Shown here: positions 10,880 through 21,380 of the stretch, piece by piece
How positions within the stretch are numbered: the stretch's first letter is position 1
How the letters are laid out: each line of letters starts with the position of its first letter
DNA from: Cristatella mucedo
Taxonomy: Eukaryota; Bryozoa; Phylactolaemata; Cristatellidae
DNA length: 64,000 bases
Reading direction: 5' to 3'
Assembly (NCBI GenBank): GCA_009760855.2
Contig: WPIO01000001.1
Span: forward strand, 12,633,501-12,697,500
Position numbers and translations under genes: made by a program
The notes under the pieces: generated by a model
What the model saw: the letters and a program-made list of their open reading frames with translations, nothing else
What the model was told of the DNA's origin: nothing
The model's database searches: none

Positions 10880-10904
10880 GTGGGCGGAGCGGAGTAGGAA
10901 GCAA

Positions 10905-10975
10905 GACTTGGAACAAGACTAAACCTAGTCTAAAGTCTAAACGTCTAAACGTCTAAAAGTCTAAACCTCCTAAAA
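10905..10975. repeat. Short tandem repeat based on GTCTAAAC
   Basis: The word gtctaaa occurs five times in close succession between about 10930 and 10970. This is a small degenerate microsatellite in noncoding sequence. Confidence 0.6.
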
Positions 10976-11514
10976 ACAGGAAGACCGATGAAAGACTCGA
11001 TTAGGTAAAAAGCAGGTCGGAAGCAAGACTCGCCGTCTAAACCATGGTTAACGATACCGTCGCCTACTACAAAGAACTAATAATGGACGCACAATTTCAT
11101 GGTCGTGCGGTTCATCGCAACGAAAGGTCCAAGCAAAATTTGAAGATTCCGAAGTTGACTGTGCCAAATCGCACGGCCGTCGCTAGTCTGGTATTGAACG
11201 TGAATACTGATGGCAAGGCTCGCTGGTTGTCTCGGACGCTTAGTTAAAAAAATGTGTACTATACCAATAGGTGCGTATTCTACATTCTACGTTGAATCAT
11301 TAAAGAAAATGTCTTAGCGCAGTGCACATGAAAATGCGCTTGTGGCACAATAGTACAGCTATTTCTCGGCGGGAGCGACTGTGGCCCGAGTAAACAGGCT
11401 GCTGAATTTCGAGAGGGAGACCGAGAAAAGTGGCTATGAACCAAGTGAGTGGCTCTTGTTTTTGCTCCTTGCGAATCAGCGGCGTTGTGCGAGGCGGCAG
11501 ACAGTGAGACTGCG

Positions 11515-12180
11515 CACGGAGGAGGGCGACGGCGTCCTCGGTGATGGCGACGGCCTCCTCGAGGAGGGCGGCGGCGTCCGCATAGAAGGCGACGGCGTCC
11601 GCAAGAAAGGCGGCGGCGTCCGCGTGGAAGGCGGCGGCGTCCGAGAGGAATGCGGCGGCGTCCGCGAGGAATGCGGCGGCGTCCGCGTGGAAGGCGGCGG
11701 CTGCGTCCTCGAGGAAGGAGGCGGCGGCGTCCGCGAGGACGACGGCGTCCGCGAGGAGGGCGACGGCGTCCTCGAGGAGGGCGGCGGCGTCCGCGTGGAG
11801 GGTGGCGGCGTCCGCGAGGAAGGCGGCGGCGTCAGCGTGGAATGCGGCGGCGGCGTCCGCTAAGGAAGGCGGCGGCGGCGTCCGCTAAGGAAGGCGGCGG
11901 CGGCGTCCGCGAGGAAGGCGGTGGCGGCGTCCGAGAGGAAGGCGGCGGAGTCCGCGACAGAGTCGGCGGAGTCCGCGACAGAGTCAGCGGCGTCCGCGAC
12001 AGAATCGGCGGCGTCCGCGACTGAGTCGGTGGCGTCCGCAACGGAGTCGGCAGCGTCCGCGACAGAGTCGGCGGCATGCGCGACAGAGTCGACCGTGGCA
12101 TGCGACAGAGTCGGCAGTGGCCTGCGACAGAGTTGGCGGCGTCTGCGACAGAATCGGCGGCGTCCGCGACGGAGTCAGTA
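11515..12180. repeat. 21-bp CpG-rich minisatellite, about 31 units, two variants
   Basis: The array is built on a 21-bp unit. In the left part (to about 11945) the unit is close to GTCCGCGAGGAAGGCGGCGG plus C. In the right part it is close to GTCCGCGACAGAGTCGGCGG plus C. The period equals seven codons, so several long open frames run through it on both strands (for example 11381-11863, 11921-12214 and, on minus, 11832-12287). Their protein text is only repeats such as EGGGVREE or SATESAA. I treat these as by-products of the repeat rather than genes, although a repetitive coding exon cannot be excluded. Confidence 0.85.
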
Positions 12181-12334
12181 CGTACGTATGTATGTATTGT
12201 ATGCCGGCTCCTGACTTGTGACCTTAAGGTCAAGGGAGCGTGTAGTTCGCATGTATGTATCGTATGAAGGCTCCTCTGATAAGCCACTGGTCAGCTGTTA
12301 GAAGCACCACCGAGAGGGGCCGGTGCACAGCTGT

Positions 12335-12505
12335 GGTCCGCCTGTGATGTGGTATGGACACAGGCCGGTAACCAGCTGGTGGCCAGATGGTGGATTCACC
12401 ATCAGGATCGGCCAGTGCATTGCTGCGGTCCGCCTTTGATGTGGCATGGACCAGCTGATGGCCAGATGGTGGATTCACCATCAGGGTCGGCCCGTGCACG
12501 GTTGT
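12335..12505. repeat. Tandem duplication, two units of 92 and 79 bp
   Basis: Units begin at 12335 and 12427 with ggtccgcctNtgatgtgg and share ggccagatggtggattcacc followed by atcagg. The second copy lacks about 13 bp. Nothing coding was recognised. Confidence 0.75.
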
Positions 12506-12975
12506 GGTCAATGAATCATCGGAGTCGACCAGGGGACTGGGATTCGTGTGAGAGCAGGGACCGAGGGGAGCCGTGCGCTCTTCGGCTCCGTGCGTTAGTA
12601 ATAAACTGTTGGTGTTGGGCATCGGCTGGCTCTCTGCTGTGCGAACAAACAACACAGAAGATACTGGCCGCAATCCCCTTCCTGCACTATCAAGCGCCTC
12701 GGTTCAAATGTGCCCGCACGACCCTGACTTACAACCGTGCCGCACTCGAGCAGAGCATGTGGTTGGCTGCGCTTAGAAAGATTGTCGAGTCCATTTCCTT
12801 AATGCCAAGCACCTCCAGACTTCCCATCATAAGTATACAATTGCGATTTCCCAATTGAGAAAATGTACGCGGCTGTAGCCGACCGGGAATAAGTTGACTC
12901 CCGCAGTAGGTGCACCGGGTCGGCAGTATCAGGCAGAATTACTGTGGATTGGCATTATCCGATTTTCCTTTTGAG

Positions 12976-13169
12976 CACGGTTTCTCAACTTTCCTAATGT
13001 CACGACATTTTAATAATACAGCTCCTCGTGTAGTGGCGTCCCCAATGGTCAAATTATTGTTTGCAAATTATGGAAATGCGTGTTTTCCGATCGTCGTCGG
13101 CGAACCCTGTGAGAGGGTTGTTCGAACCCCCGCGAAGGGATCGCGACCCAGAGCGGTTGAGAACCGCTG
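12976..13169. mobile_element. SPIN-like hAT MITE with perfect 8-bp TSD
   Basis: This 194-bp nonautonomous DNA transposon is bounded by CACGGTTTCTCAAC on the left and GGTTGAGAACCGCTG on the right, which are terminal inverted repeats. It is flanked on both sides by the identical 8-mer CTTTTGAG (12968-12975 and 13170-13177), the target-site duplication size of hAT elements. The body carries aacccccgcgaagggatcgc and gtgttttccgatcgtc. It resembles the SPIN family consensus as I recall it. It has no coding capacity and depends on a transposase elsewhere. Confidence 0.85.
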
Positions 13170-13177
13170 CTTTTGAG

Positions 13178-14470
13178 TAATGGGTCAATGAGGGCAGACA
13201 GACGAGATTTCGGTGCAAGCACTTCGCGCTTCGATGCCCCACTGCTGAGCGTGTGCTTCGAAGCACGAACCGCATCGCAGCAGCTCGAGCAAGGCGTGCT
13301 GCCGCGATGGCGATGGCCTATTACTTTCCGAGCGCTTACTGCAGCCACTGCGCCCCCGTCGCCGTCCATACGGCGAGGCAACGATCGAGCAAGACGCACC
13401 CTGATTTCTAAATGATGCCCAGGCAGTAGAAGCGGCTCGGTAGAATGGTTTCTGTCGACTGCAGTGCAGAAAAACAGTAATACGGCGATAATAATAGAAT
13501 ACGGCGATGCTTGGTGCCTACAGAAAGCTGCTGACGGAGTCGACCCACCTGAGAGCGGAGCGATTGTAAGCCAGGCTTACTCATCGGTCACAGCTGCGTC
13601 TCAATGCGAGGTAGCAAGGTACCCATAGGGCTGTGAGTGTAAGCAGCCGTGCTGGGCTTAGAATTTGCTTGCGTACGTCGCCATTTCAACTTAGCCACTG
13701 AACGCGAACGCGATTCGCGCTCCGGGTATTTCCTTCCGACATACGGGAGCGTACAGTTGACTACAGTGGCTGGGATGGATTTGCACTCGAGGAACGTGAA
13801 GATATTTTGACCAGTGCTTAATTAACCAAACTCTGGCCTCACCCAAGCCACGGGTTCTCCGGAAAAGCTAAGTGCGTTCAGTTCCAAGCTCACTGGGAGG
13901 GGGCTTTAGGGATGTATGTCGATGTATTGCCGTCGCAAACCGCAAGTTGTCATTTCAGCACCGCAATGCGGCTGCAGACAATCTCTGGCGCCACACAAAT
14001 TTGGCGGTAGCCGTAAACGATAAGCCCCTGGGCTACAAAAGCAGTACTTAATGGCAAGCTCTTTTTACTCCGGCTGCTAGTATCCAGCAATGTAGCTCCT
14101 ACTGGATAGAGACAAGCGGTAGGGGCGATTGGTCAAATGGGGGATTAGACAAAAAAGAATGCCGAATGCAGCGTAACAAATCAAATCAGCCAAATCGGCC
14201 GTTTCTAGATCAAAAGAGGAGCCCAAAAAATCTGGTCTCATCCCGAACGATCGTGGTAAGGTGACGTCATTAAAAGAAAACAGGTAGAGTTGGTTCACAT
14301 CGCGGCTGATCCGAGACCTCCAACCGAGGGCACAGCAAGCGGCGAGCAGAAGCGAACCCTTGTCTAACCCGCGGTCCAGAACGGAGCGTAAAATGATTAT
14401 AGAAATGCACACTCTGAACACCAGCTACATTCATATCTATCCAGAATGTCCACCAACCGCATACAAGTTC
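13178..14470. other. No recognisable gene
   Basis: Open frames here (for example 13173-13415 on + and 13049-13399 on -) have no identifiable domain and overlap the MITE. No RNA gene was found. Confidence 0.3.
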
Positions 14471-14471
14471 G

Positions 14472-14499
14472 GGTCTGGCATGCGCGAGCATGCCAGACC
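14472..14499. repeat. Perfect 12-bp hairpin with 4-nt loop
   Basis: GGTCTGGCATGC, loop GCGA, then GCATGCCAGACC: a perfect inverted repeat. It could fold as a cruciform or RNA hairpin. It is not followed by a T run, and no element boundary is obvious around it. Confidence 0.8.
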
Positions 14500-14529
14500 A
14501 GAACGGGGTATGTCCGGCAAGCAAGCAGC

Positions 14530-15940
14530 AAGGGGGCAAGGGGGTAAGTAGTGGGAGTTATCCCTCAAAATGGCCGCCAATAGGGGGAGTTATCCCTCCA
14601 AAAGCATGTTTAAAAAATATTGTACGAAGACGAGTAGACTGATTGGCATGAAAATTGGCACGAAGAACACTGGTAGTATTAGCTATCGTTTGATATAATA
14701 TACCTGATGTTTTGACCTTATAATGACCTTTAAAAGTCCAAGGTCACGTATAGCACTGCTGGTAAAAGGCAGCTCCTCAGTTTTCCGGTCAGAAAAATCT
14801 TTTTGTAAAAATATAGCAAACCACTCAAAAAATGCAAGACATTCCACTGGACACCCCCCACAAAAAACTTTAGGCACATTATATGCATACACAACCATCA
14901 TGCATATATGCCCAGGTAAGGAGTGTGGAGACAGGTGAGCTCCACCTATATTCCAAGTATCACACAGATCGGCCCAGTATCGACCAAGTTGTACGATGTA
15001 CCAGGTACCAAGTACTACTGTTGTGACAACACTCAGAGAAGCCAACTTAAGGTGCCAAAGCATGCAGGTGACATGGAATAACAAGTGTTACTTTATTTGT
15101 CGCCATATAACATCGAAACACATACTTAGGAGCATGTACTTCAAATTTCACGTTGATTGGGTCACAAGTAGCCTATCTGTGACATTTTTACGCCATGTGA
15201 GTGAAAGGATGACAAAGGCTTAGCACGACAAACACAGCCAGTTTTGACCAAAACAAGTCAATCTACTAAGGTCCAATATGCATGCGAGAAGGCTGGAATG
15301 ATTATGTAACTACAATCAATCATATATTCCGTTATCGGATCATTAGTTTAGGAGATATGACATAAATGACAGCAGGCATTGGACTGTCGTTTGCAGATAA
15401 ACTTGAGAAATCCGAGCTATAACCAAGAGGCAGCACTAGGAAACGCTATCATCGCACGAACATTCAATATTATTCAACATTCAACATATTCAATAAATAG
15501 ATAAATATGGATCTTAGCAATAGGTCAACCTAACAAGATCCTTATACAGCCTAAGCAGATCATATCCGCGATAGGTCTCATACCTCAGGCCGGCAATCCA
15601 GGCTACAGCCGGGCGGCTCACCGGCATTCGCCAATACAAATATCTAACTAGTAACGACATAATTGAGAACTTAAATTCACCTAAATTTCCTTGAATAGAA
15701 ATGAATATAACATTTTCAGACTGGCTTCCAGTAAACGACGCGCTAGTTCCATCCAAGTCACCACGCTGACCGGCCGCCGAACGAAGGACCATTCGCGGCC
15801 CTCGCCTCGTGCGTTATGGCGGCTACAGGAACTGGATCAGCTGTCCCAGGATTCATGCGGTGCCGTGATAATGGACTCCTTAGTAACGGCGGCCCCGGCA
15901 GCAGCAAATTCTCAATACATTATCCCTGATGTTCGTCTAC
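14530..15940. other. No recognisable gene
   Basis: The word gggagttatccctc occurs at about 14556 and 14586. Short open frames such as 15691-15951 (+) and 15514-15792 (-) carry no domain I know. The ATG at about 15817 (ATGGCGGCTACAGG) resembles a first-exon start but leads to a 38-codon frame only. Confidence 0.25.
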
Positions 15941-15954
15941 TAGCCGAATGACAG

Positions 15955-16330
15955 TCACTTCCGGTTTGTGATCCGATGTAAACATACCAATGTAAACAGG
16001 TTTCTGCCAAGTAAATAAGGAGTGGGCCTAGGAATGCCGTTTACCGCCGGTTGCTATGGGCGGGGCGGGAAAGCAGAGGCGGGACTAGGCACCCTGCCGA
16101 CAGGGGGTTTACTCTTTTATGATTTTGTTATACTACCAGTCGGACGTGTGATCTCGAGGGGCGTGTCATTTCCGGGAAATTTTTACGTTTTATCATTCTC
16201 CAGTTATTTTTTGAGGGTCGGTTTAGGGCTGAGTAGCTTATATTCGCAGAGTTCAGCAGAAAACCGCAGTTCCGGCTCAGTTATTTGTCAAAGAAAGTTA
16301 TTTTGTTGAGCTCGACCTACGACTTCCGGT
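15955..16330. promoter_or_regulatory. Possible CpG-type promoter with ETS and GC boxes
   Basis: Two ACTTCCGG words (about 15957 and 16321) match the ETS/GABP core, and gggcggggcggg at about 16059-16070 matches Sp1 GC boxes. Such clusters mark housekeeping promoters in animals. No transcript start or first exon could be tied to it. It is a candidate promoter for VARS or for an unidentified gene. Confidence 0.25.
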
Positions 16331-17320
16331 TTCAATAGGTCTTATAAAATAATTTTATTGACCATGTTCCAGTCATCTGAAAACCATCAAAATTTGAGCT
16401 TGCATTTATAAATAATTTATCTTTAATACGCGAATTTCAAAAAATTGACCATTTTTGTGGACCTACCCCCTTACGCAGGCGGGGGGGGTCACATAATCAA
16501 CCTTGAACTAGCTCCGGACGAAGGCCATCGAGCGACTCCACGAGTGGCGTTTGTACGTCCGCATGCTCGCCTTGCTGTTGCTGTACCGATGTTAGTGGTG
16601 CCACCCCACGCATCCACCAATCGCTAATCTGAGGCAAACGATGTTTTCGCCTAAGCCAATAGATCTGCATTCGTGAAAGACAATGCTATCAAATTTTATA
16701 ACGGCAAGCCTAAACGTGAAACACTTGGCCTTCCGAAAGCTTTTCCGGCTCTATAGGAATTGTGCTCTTACCGGGACTACCTATGACGCCGCACGCTGGT
16801 CGGTGAGGAACATGCACAGTGGTGCGACGAAGAAAAAGGTTAGAGTGAAGTAATATATTTTGGTCAATGTAACTGAGCGCTTGCCCTAAAGTCATTGCCA
16901 TATCAGACCTCTGCTGACCTTGCGTTAACACCTGCCCAGTTTTTATCGCGATAATGGAATTATTTTCACGGAATAACCAAGAGCTTGCCGTCGATAACAT
17001 GAAAGTTGTAATGCAAGTTTAAATGTGAAATTTTGTTACGCCAGACCTTATAGCTTCAAGCCACGCGGTATTGTTTCTTAACGTGGTGGGAATCATTGAT
17101 CCTTGCGGCTATTTTGTCATATTGTGTCACAGCTTCTCCAGACGGGAACAATTAGATTTTCAAAGGCAAGTGCATTTCTGCAGTAATGACGCTTCGCATA
17201 TGTAACGAAGGTAATTGAGACGGTAGATGTGATTGTGGTAATGTTTGTTTACAAGTATGATGATCCAGGCGTTACAGTGCATTCGGATTGCATCTACTTA
17301 CCTACAGTTCACAAGTTAAG
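16331..17320. other. No recognisable gene
   Basis: No coding sequence, RNA gene or named repeat could be supported. A run of eight or more G occurs near 16483-16490. Confidence 0.3.
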
Positions 17321-17321
17321 G

Positions 17322-17455
17322 TTAGCTTGTTTAATAGTCATTTATTTATAGGCAGAGGGGTCACCACAGCTTACAGTGGGCTATAGAGAATTGCTTACTG
17401 CAGGACTCGAACCCGTGATCCGGTCATGAGAAGTCTGTTGGCTACCGAATGCATA
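17322..17455 (-). mobile_element. tRNA-derived SINE, family B, minus strand
   Basis: On the minus strand a perfect Pol III B box, GGTTCGAGTCC, lies at 17403-17413. It is followed by the family-B body (gcaattctctatagcccact, then gtaagctgtggtga) and a tail similar to the copy at 32093-32262. The tRNA-like head is diverged. Confidence 0.7.
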
Positions 17456-17639
17456 CCGAAAGCCGATAGGGCTGTGAGTGAGCTATACAAAACTCTTCTG
17501 CATGACACCCGCATACTCTTTATGGCTTTGTGAAGTTACAGGTGGAGATTTATTACATTACAAGAGCAAGCACCTGACCCCAGTGCTAAGATTCTGGAAA
17601 GGGGGGGCCTAATAGCGATAGAACCAGATCCCGACTGCA

Positions 17640-18250
17640 GTTCTTTTAGTGTTCATGAGTGCCTGGGAGAGCCTTATTTCTAGAGTAACAGAGACTGAGT
17701 GATCCGGAGTGATGTGGTTCGAGTGTGTCGGCACTCCACACAGTAGCCTAATTAGAGTTTGCATAAATGAAGTGTGCTGGAATGCAGTCTATCTATTGCT
17801 CAGGAGTGCAAGAGTATCTAATTCAAGGAGTGAGCTAGTTCCAGAGCGCCGGAGTAACATAGCTCTATTGTACAGGTGTGCCGGACTGCTTTAATGAGGG
17901 ACCGAGATGTAGAGATCTGCAGTGCAATGGTTTTAATTGCACATGGAGGCCAAGCGAATGATAACAGGAGTGACATAGTGTATGGTGTCCTTGTTTCCTT
18001 GCGTGCCAGACCTTATAATTGCAGAGTAACAGAAATTATGAGTGCCAGAGTGCATTTCTTCAAGTCTGCCAGATAGCTTGTGTCCAATTGCTATCATTCA
18101 AGTGTGCAGCAGTGTCGGTGAGAGACTGGTTATAAGAATAACAGATATCAAGAGTGCCGGAGTGCAATGGTTCTTACGTTTAGATGTTTCGCAGAGTCTA
18201 AGTGCACTAGTGATGTGGCTACAGAGTACCAATGTGCCACGGTTCCAGTA
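17640..18250. repeat. Degenerate repeat field with recurring GAGTAACAGA...GAGTGCC motif
   Basis: The composite word a-g-a-g/a-t-a-a-c-a followed 10-20 bp later by gagtgccggagtgcaatgg-like text recurs near 17683, 17851, 18023 and 18135, with intermediate partial copies. Spacing is irregular (about 110-175 bp). It looks like an old tandem array worn down by mutation. No protein domain is visible in the short frames across it. Confidence 0.5.
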
Positions 18251-18559
18251 TGCAGCTTTGCCGAAATGTCATATTGCTAGAAGCTGTTCAAGATTCATCC
18301 TCTCCTGTCCTGTGGATGGTATTTGATTTCTCAATAAGCCTATCGAAGGCTTGGCTAGTAGTGGGGCAAGGTGGAACTCAGCTTGGTGTGCCATGCATGC
18401 TCAAGTTTTCACTATTGGCTCACCTTCTGCGTATTCTGTGTCGGAGAATGTCAGCCTCTTTTTTTAGCTTGTACAATATAGATCCTGGCTTTTGTGTATG
18501 CTGATTTTAATCTTATGCGTCTTGTATGTGCATCCCGTGTTTACAATTTGTTTGAATGT

Positions 18560-18705
18560 TGTAGACTTTTCGGATTCGAGCACTTGTGGGTTCGAATCCT
18601 GTGGTGGGCGATCCTTGATTGCCTTTATTGCAAGTGGGGTGATAGCCGTATAGGGTCTTCTGTCGCTATACAAAAGAGGCTGTTGAGTCAGCTAGTATTA
18701 TTTTA
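18560..18705 (+). mobile_element. tRNA-derived SINE, family B
   Basis: A perfect B box GGTTCGAATCC (18589-18599) is followed by tgtggtgggcgatccttgat, a GC stem region, and gctatacaaaagaggctgtt with gagtcagcta, the characteristic family-B 3' part. The A-box end is diverged. Confidence 0.8.
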
Positions 18706-18719
18706 TGTAATACCTGCAC

Positions 18720-20770
18720 ACCAGATGTCGTAATTGCACACTGACAATCCGTGTGGTGTGAACCGTGTTTAGTACTGCCGATGCCTCTGATGTGCACCCG
18801 ACATTTGAACAGTTATTTTCTTAAACTTCTGATGCATTATTCAGTGCTATCCGATGCTTTGATTGGTTTCTGTCTGCTACTACTCTGTTAGTTTCCTAGT
18901 TCTAGTTAAAGCCATGAACTGCAAAACAAATTTTATATCAGCTTTGCAATGAGAGGTGGGTAGCTCAACCTAGTTGTTCATTAGATTGAAAGGTAAACGT
19001 TGCATTACACTGAAGAAGTTGCAGCCCTTGCAGCTTAACGAGCATGACTTAATTTATTATTGGGCTCAGAACTGACTTAAATCTTCTCAGCAGAATGCAA
19101 AACCTTTTACTACCAGCAGTTTACTAAGTCTCAGTGCAAATAATCTGTAGTCGATTTTCATACGAACGCTAACTAGCTTGTGTGACCGGCATAAGAAGGG
19201 ATATCTTGCCATTAATTGGTGGTGCACTGGTGAAAACTTCATACATTGCTTGAAGCTCAGGCGTCCTCCTTAGGACCACTTGATGTTCGAAGCGATGTTC
19301 GACAATGTATTTATACGAATGCCTCCTTCCTGGCTATTTACTTTCTCTCCAGAATTATGAGCTACTCCCTGCCATGCCTGTCTTACTAGCATCTTGATTC
19401 TGTTTGGGCTAGACTGTAGATTGTAGATTGGTTGTAGATTGCTAGACTGTAGATTGGTTTGTGGACTGCAAAACTGCAATCAAGAGTCTACTGTTGATCA
19501 TAAATACAGCCAGTAGACTGGTCTGTGTTTCCGGGATGGTGCCTGCTCTGTTTGCCAAAGGAGCTCTTATAGCTTTTGCCACCGACTCAAGCCAAAAATG
19601 CCCCCCCCCCACGAGCCATACACCCACATGCCATATTGCAGCTCCTTCACACCTAGCTGAATTGCTACACGAATCGCTACTTAGAGCATGCTACAATATT
19701 ACATGTCTCGTTGTATCCTCATGTTCTCACAAAGCACTAAATTTGCTGTCCCTATTTTTCAGTAAATACAATGTGCTAGTTACATTAGCTGTGCAGGTTA
19801 CCGACTGTGGTTCTCCTGCTCTTACCTGCCATGGCTGCTCCATTTTTGCTGCTGACTAGACTGACTGCTCTCTCAGTGCAACTGTGCTTCTTACTTTAGC
19901 TCATTCTGTGTTAATGTCCAGACTCGCAGCAGTTGGTTCCACCAACAGAAACACCTCATACCGTCATCATGTTGATAAGTAAGGGCAGGGTTGGTTTACC
20001 CCGTCAGTACTTGTCCAAAGTATGGCTGTGGATCTTGGCTCATATGAGCACTGGTAGGTAATAACTGTTGTTCATCTAGCATAGCCCATGTAGGCCACCC
20101 ATCTTTCAGCTCTCCTTTTCCCTATTGCCACTATCGTCAGCTAACCAACAGTATTTGTGAAATGTGTGCTGCAACTGCATGCTTAAGTACTGTGGTCTGA
20201 CGTAGCACACCCACTGATTGACCTAGACAGGTATTATCTGTATCATTTCCGCCGACTGATTGTCTGGGTTGGTCGGTTGGTCATACCACTGAGCACACTT
20301 AGGTATGCTAACGTGAGCAATGTTGGGAAATCACTTGTAGCATGCCCTGATGTTATGCTGTTGATAAGATATAAAAAAATCTCATTTTTAGAGTAACTCA
20401 ATTTGAGAAAATTGTGAGCCCTTGGTCGTCGTATGCACTAAACATGGTGGAGTATAGACCCCATTCTATCTGCAGCTGGCACTCAGGACTCTGGTGCATG
20501 GTGCAGTAACGTTACAAATGTACCGTCTGAAATGGGAATGCACCCATCAGACCTGGGCTCTGAAGTGATGGAGATTTTCATGCGGCTGAATGTATTAGCG
20601 CTAAAAGTTTTGTGCTCTTCATCTCTTATCTTCACTGTATTTCTCGTTTTGTGGAATATTCACTTGCATTGCTATCAACTGTCCCCCTCCATCATCGGGA
20701 AATTGTGATCGTCCTTAATTTACCAAGCCTGGCCCCATCCACTAAGCCCTAACAATTTGGTGCTAATGGC
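18720..20770. other. No recognisable gene; small repeat at 19405-19470
   Basis: Between about 19405 and 19470 the words tagactgtagattg and ttgtagattg alternate in a short tandem repeat. A C10 run lies at about 19600. Nothing else was recognised. Confidence 0.35.
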
Positions 20771-20778
20771 TTTGGACG

Positions 20779-20860
20779 GACGAGTTTGCCGAGTGGTTAA
20801 GTTGGTGGCCTGCTAAGCCATTTCTTTCTGGGAGCAAGGGTTTGAATCCCATCGTCGGCG
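20779..20860 (+). mobile_element. tRNA-Ser(GCT)-like sequence (tRNA pseudogene or SINE head)
   Basis: The segment starts GACGAGTTTGCCGAGTGGTT and contains CTGCTAAGCC, a serine GCT anticodon context. It has a variable-arm-like insert and a T-loop region GGGTTTGAATCCC. The acceptor ends (GACGAGT against CGTCGGC) pair poorly and the T stem has a mismatch, so a working tRNA is unlikely. It stands directly before a family-B SINE. Confidence 0.6.
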
Positions 20861-20875
20861 ACATTATTTGGCTCC

Positions 20876-21010
20876 TCCGGAATCTTAGCTCAGGGGTAAG
20901 GTGCTCACTCTTCACGACCCAGCTCGTTGGTTTGAATTCTTCTGTGGTTAACCCTTTATTGGCCAATGCAAGCAGTGTTAGCACATAAGGCCTGTTTGAT
21001 CAACTGACCT
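20876..21010 (+). mobile_element. tRNA-derived SINE, family B
   Basis: The head reads atcttagctcaggggtaagg, with an A-box-like TTAGCTCAGGGG. A diverged B box (GGTTTGAATTC) follows, then attggccaatgcaagcagtg and a cctgtttgatcaac end comparable with gaggctgtttaatcagc of other copies. Confidence 0.65.
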
Positions 21011-21079
21011 ATAATCTTATTAAACAAGCAACTATATTCACATGGCCATTCCTGGGTTGCAAACCATTCGATCGCACTT

Positions 21080-21165
21080 CCTTTGCAGCAAACTTAAAAT
21101 GCCTAGAACGAGATTGAGTTCTCTGATGGCGCTATATCAAATTTATTATTATTATTATTATTGTT
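21080..21165 (+). mobile_element. LINE 3' tail, + strand
   Basis: The sequence cctttgcagcaaacttaaaa, then tgcctagaacgagattgagt, tctctgatggcgctatatc and (ATT)n is a LINE 3' end with the hairpin partly eroded. Confidence 0.75.
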
Positions 21166-21214
21166 ACTAGTCGTTTTCGCGCTAAGGTGCAAGTTGACAA
21201 GGCAGGAAGCATCT

Positions 21215-21380
21215 CTGATTGGTCAGGAGTGTTGCAACGTAATTGGTTGTTTTAAGTACTGTCTGTCAACATATATCTTGACTTGGCAACTTTTGGTTGC
21301 TATTGGTTGTGGCTACAACTATTTAAGGAGTTGGCTGCAACTGACAGAACGTCCTTGTCTACATGCCTTTAATTGGTGAT
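21215..21380 (+). promoter_or_regulatory. Possible promoter: repeated inverted CCAAT boxes and TATA-like word
   Basis: ATTGG (inverted CCAAT) occurs at 21218-21222, 21242-21246, 21302-21306 and 21372-21376. A TATTTAAG TATA-like word lies at 21320-21327. It is 1.4 kb upstream of the first recognised VARS exon, so it is a candidate VARS promoter, but an LTR promoter is also possible. Confidence 0.25.

Noticed and set aside
11381..12287. Several open frames of 97-160 codons on both strands
   Set aside because: They are generated by the 21-bp minisatellite and contain only repeat peptides.
13049..13415. Overlapping frames of 80-116 codons
   Set aside because: They cross the SPIN-like MITE boundary and have no recognisable domain.
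15817..15934. ATGGCGGCTACAGG as first VARS exon
   Set aside because: The frame is only 38 codons, has no evident phase-matched donor and no similarity to a VARS N terminus.
20779..20860. Functional tRNA-Ser gene
   Set aside because: The acceptor arms do not pair and the T stem has a mismatch, so a pseudogene or SINE head is more likely.
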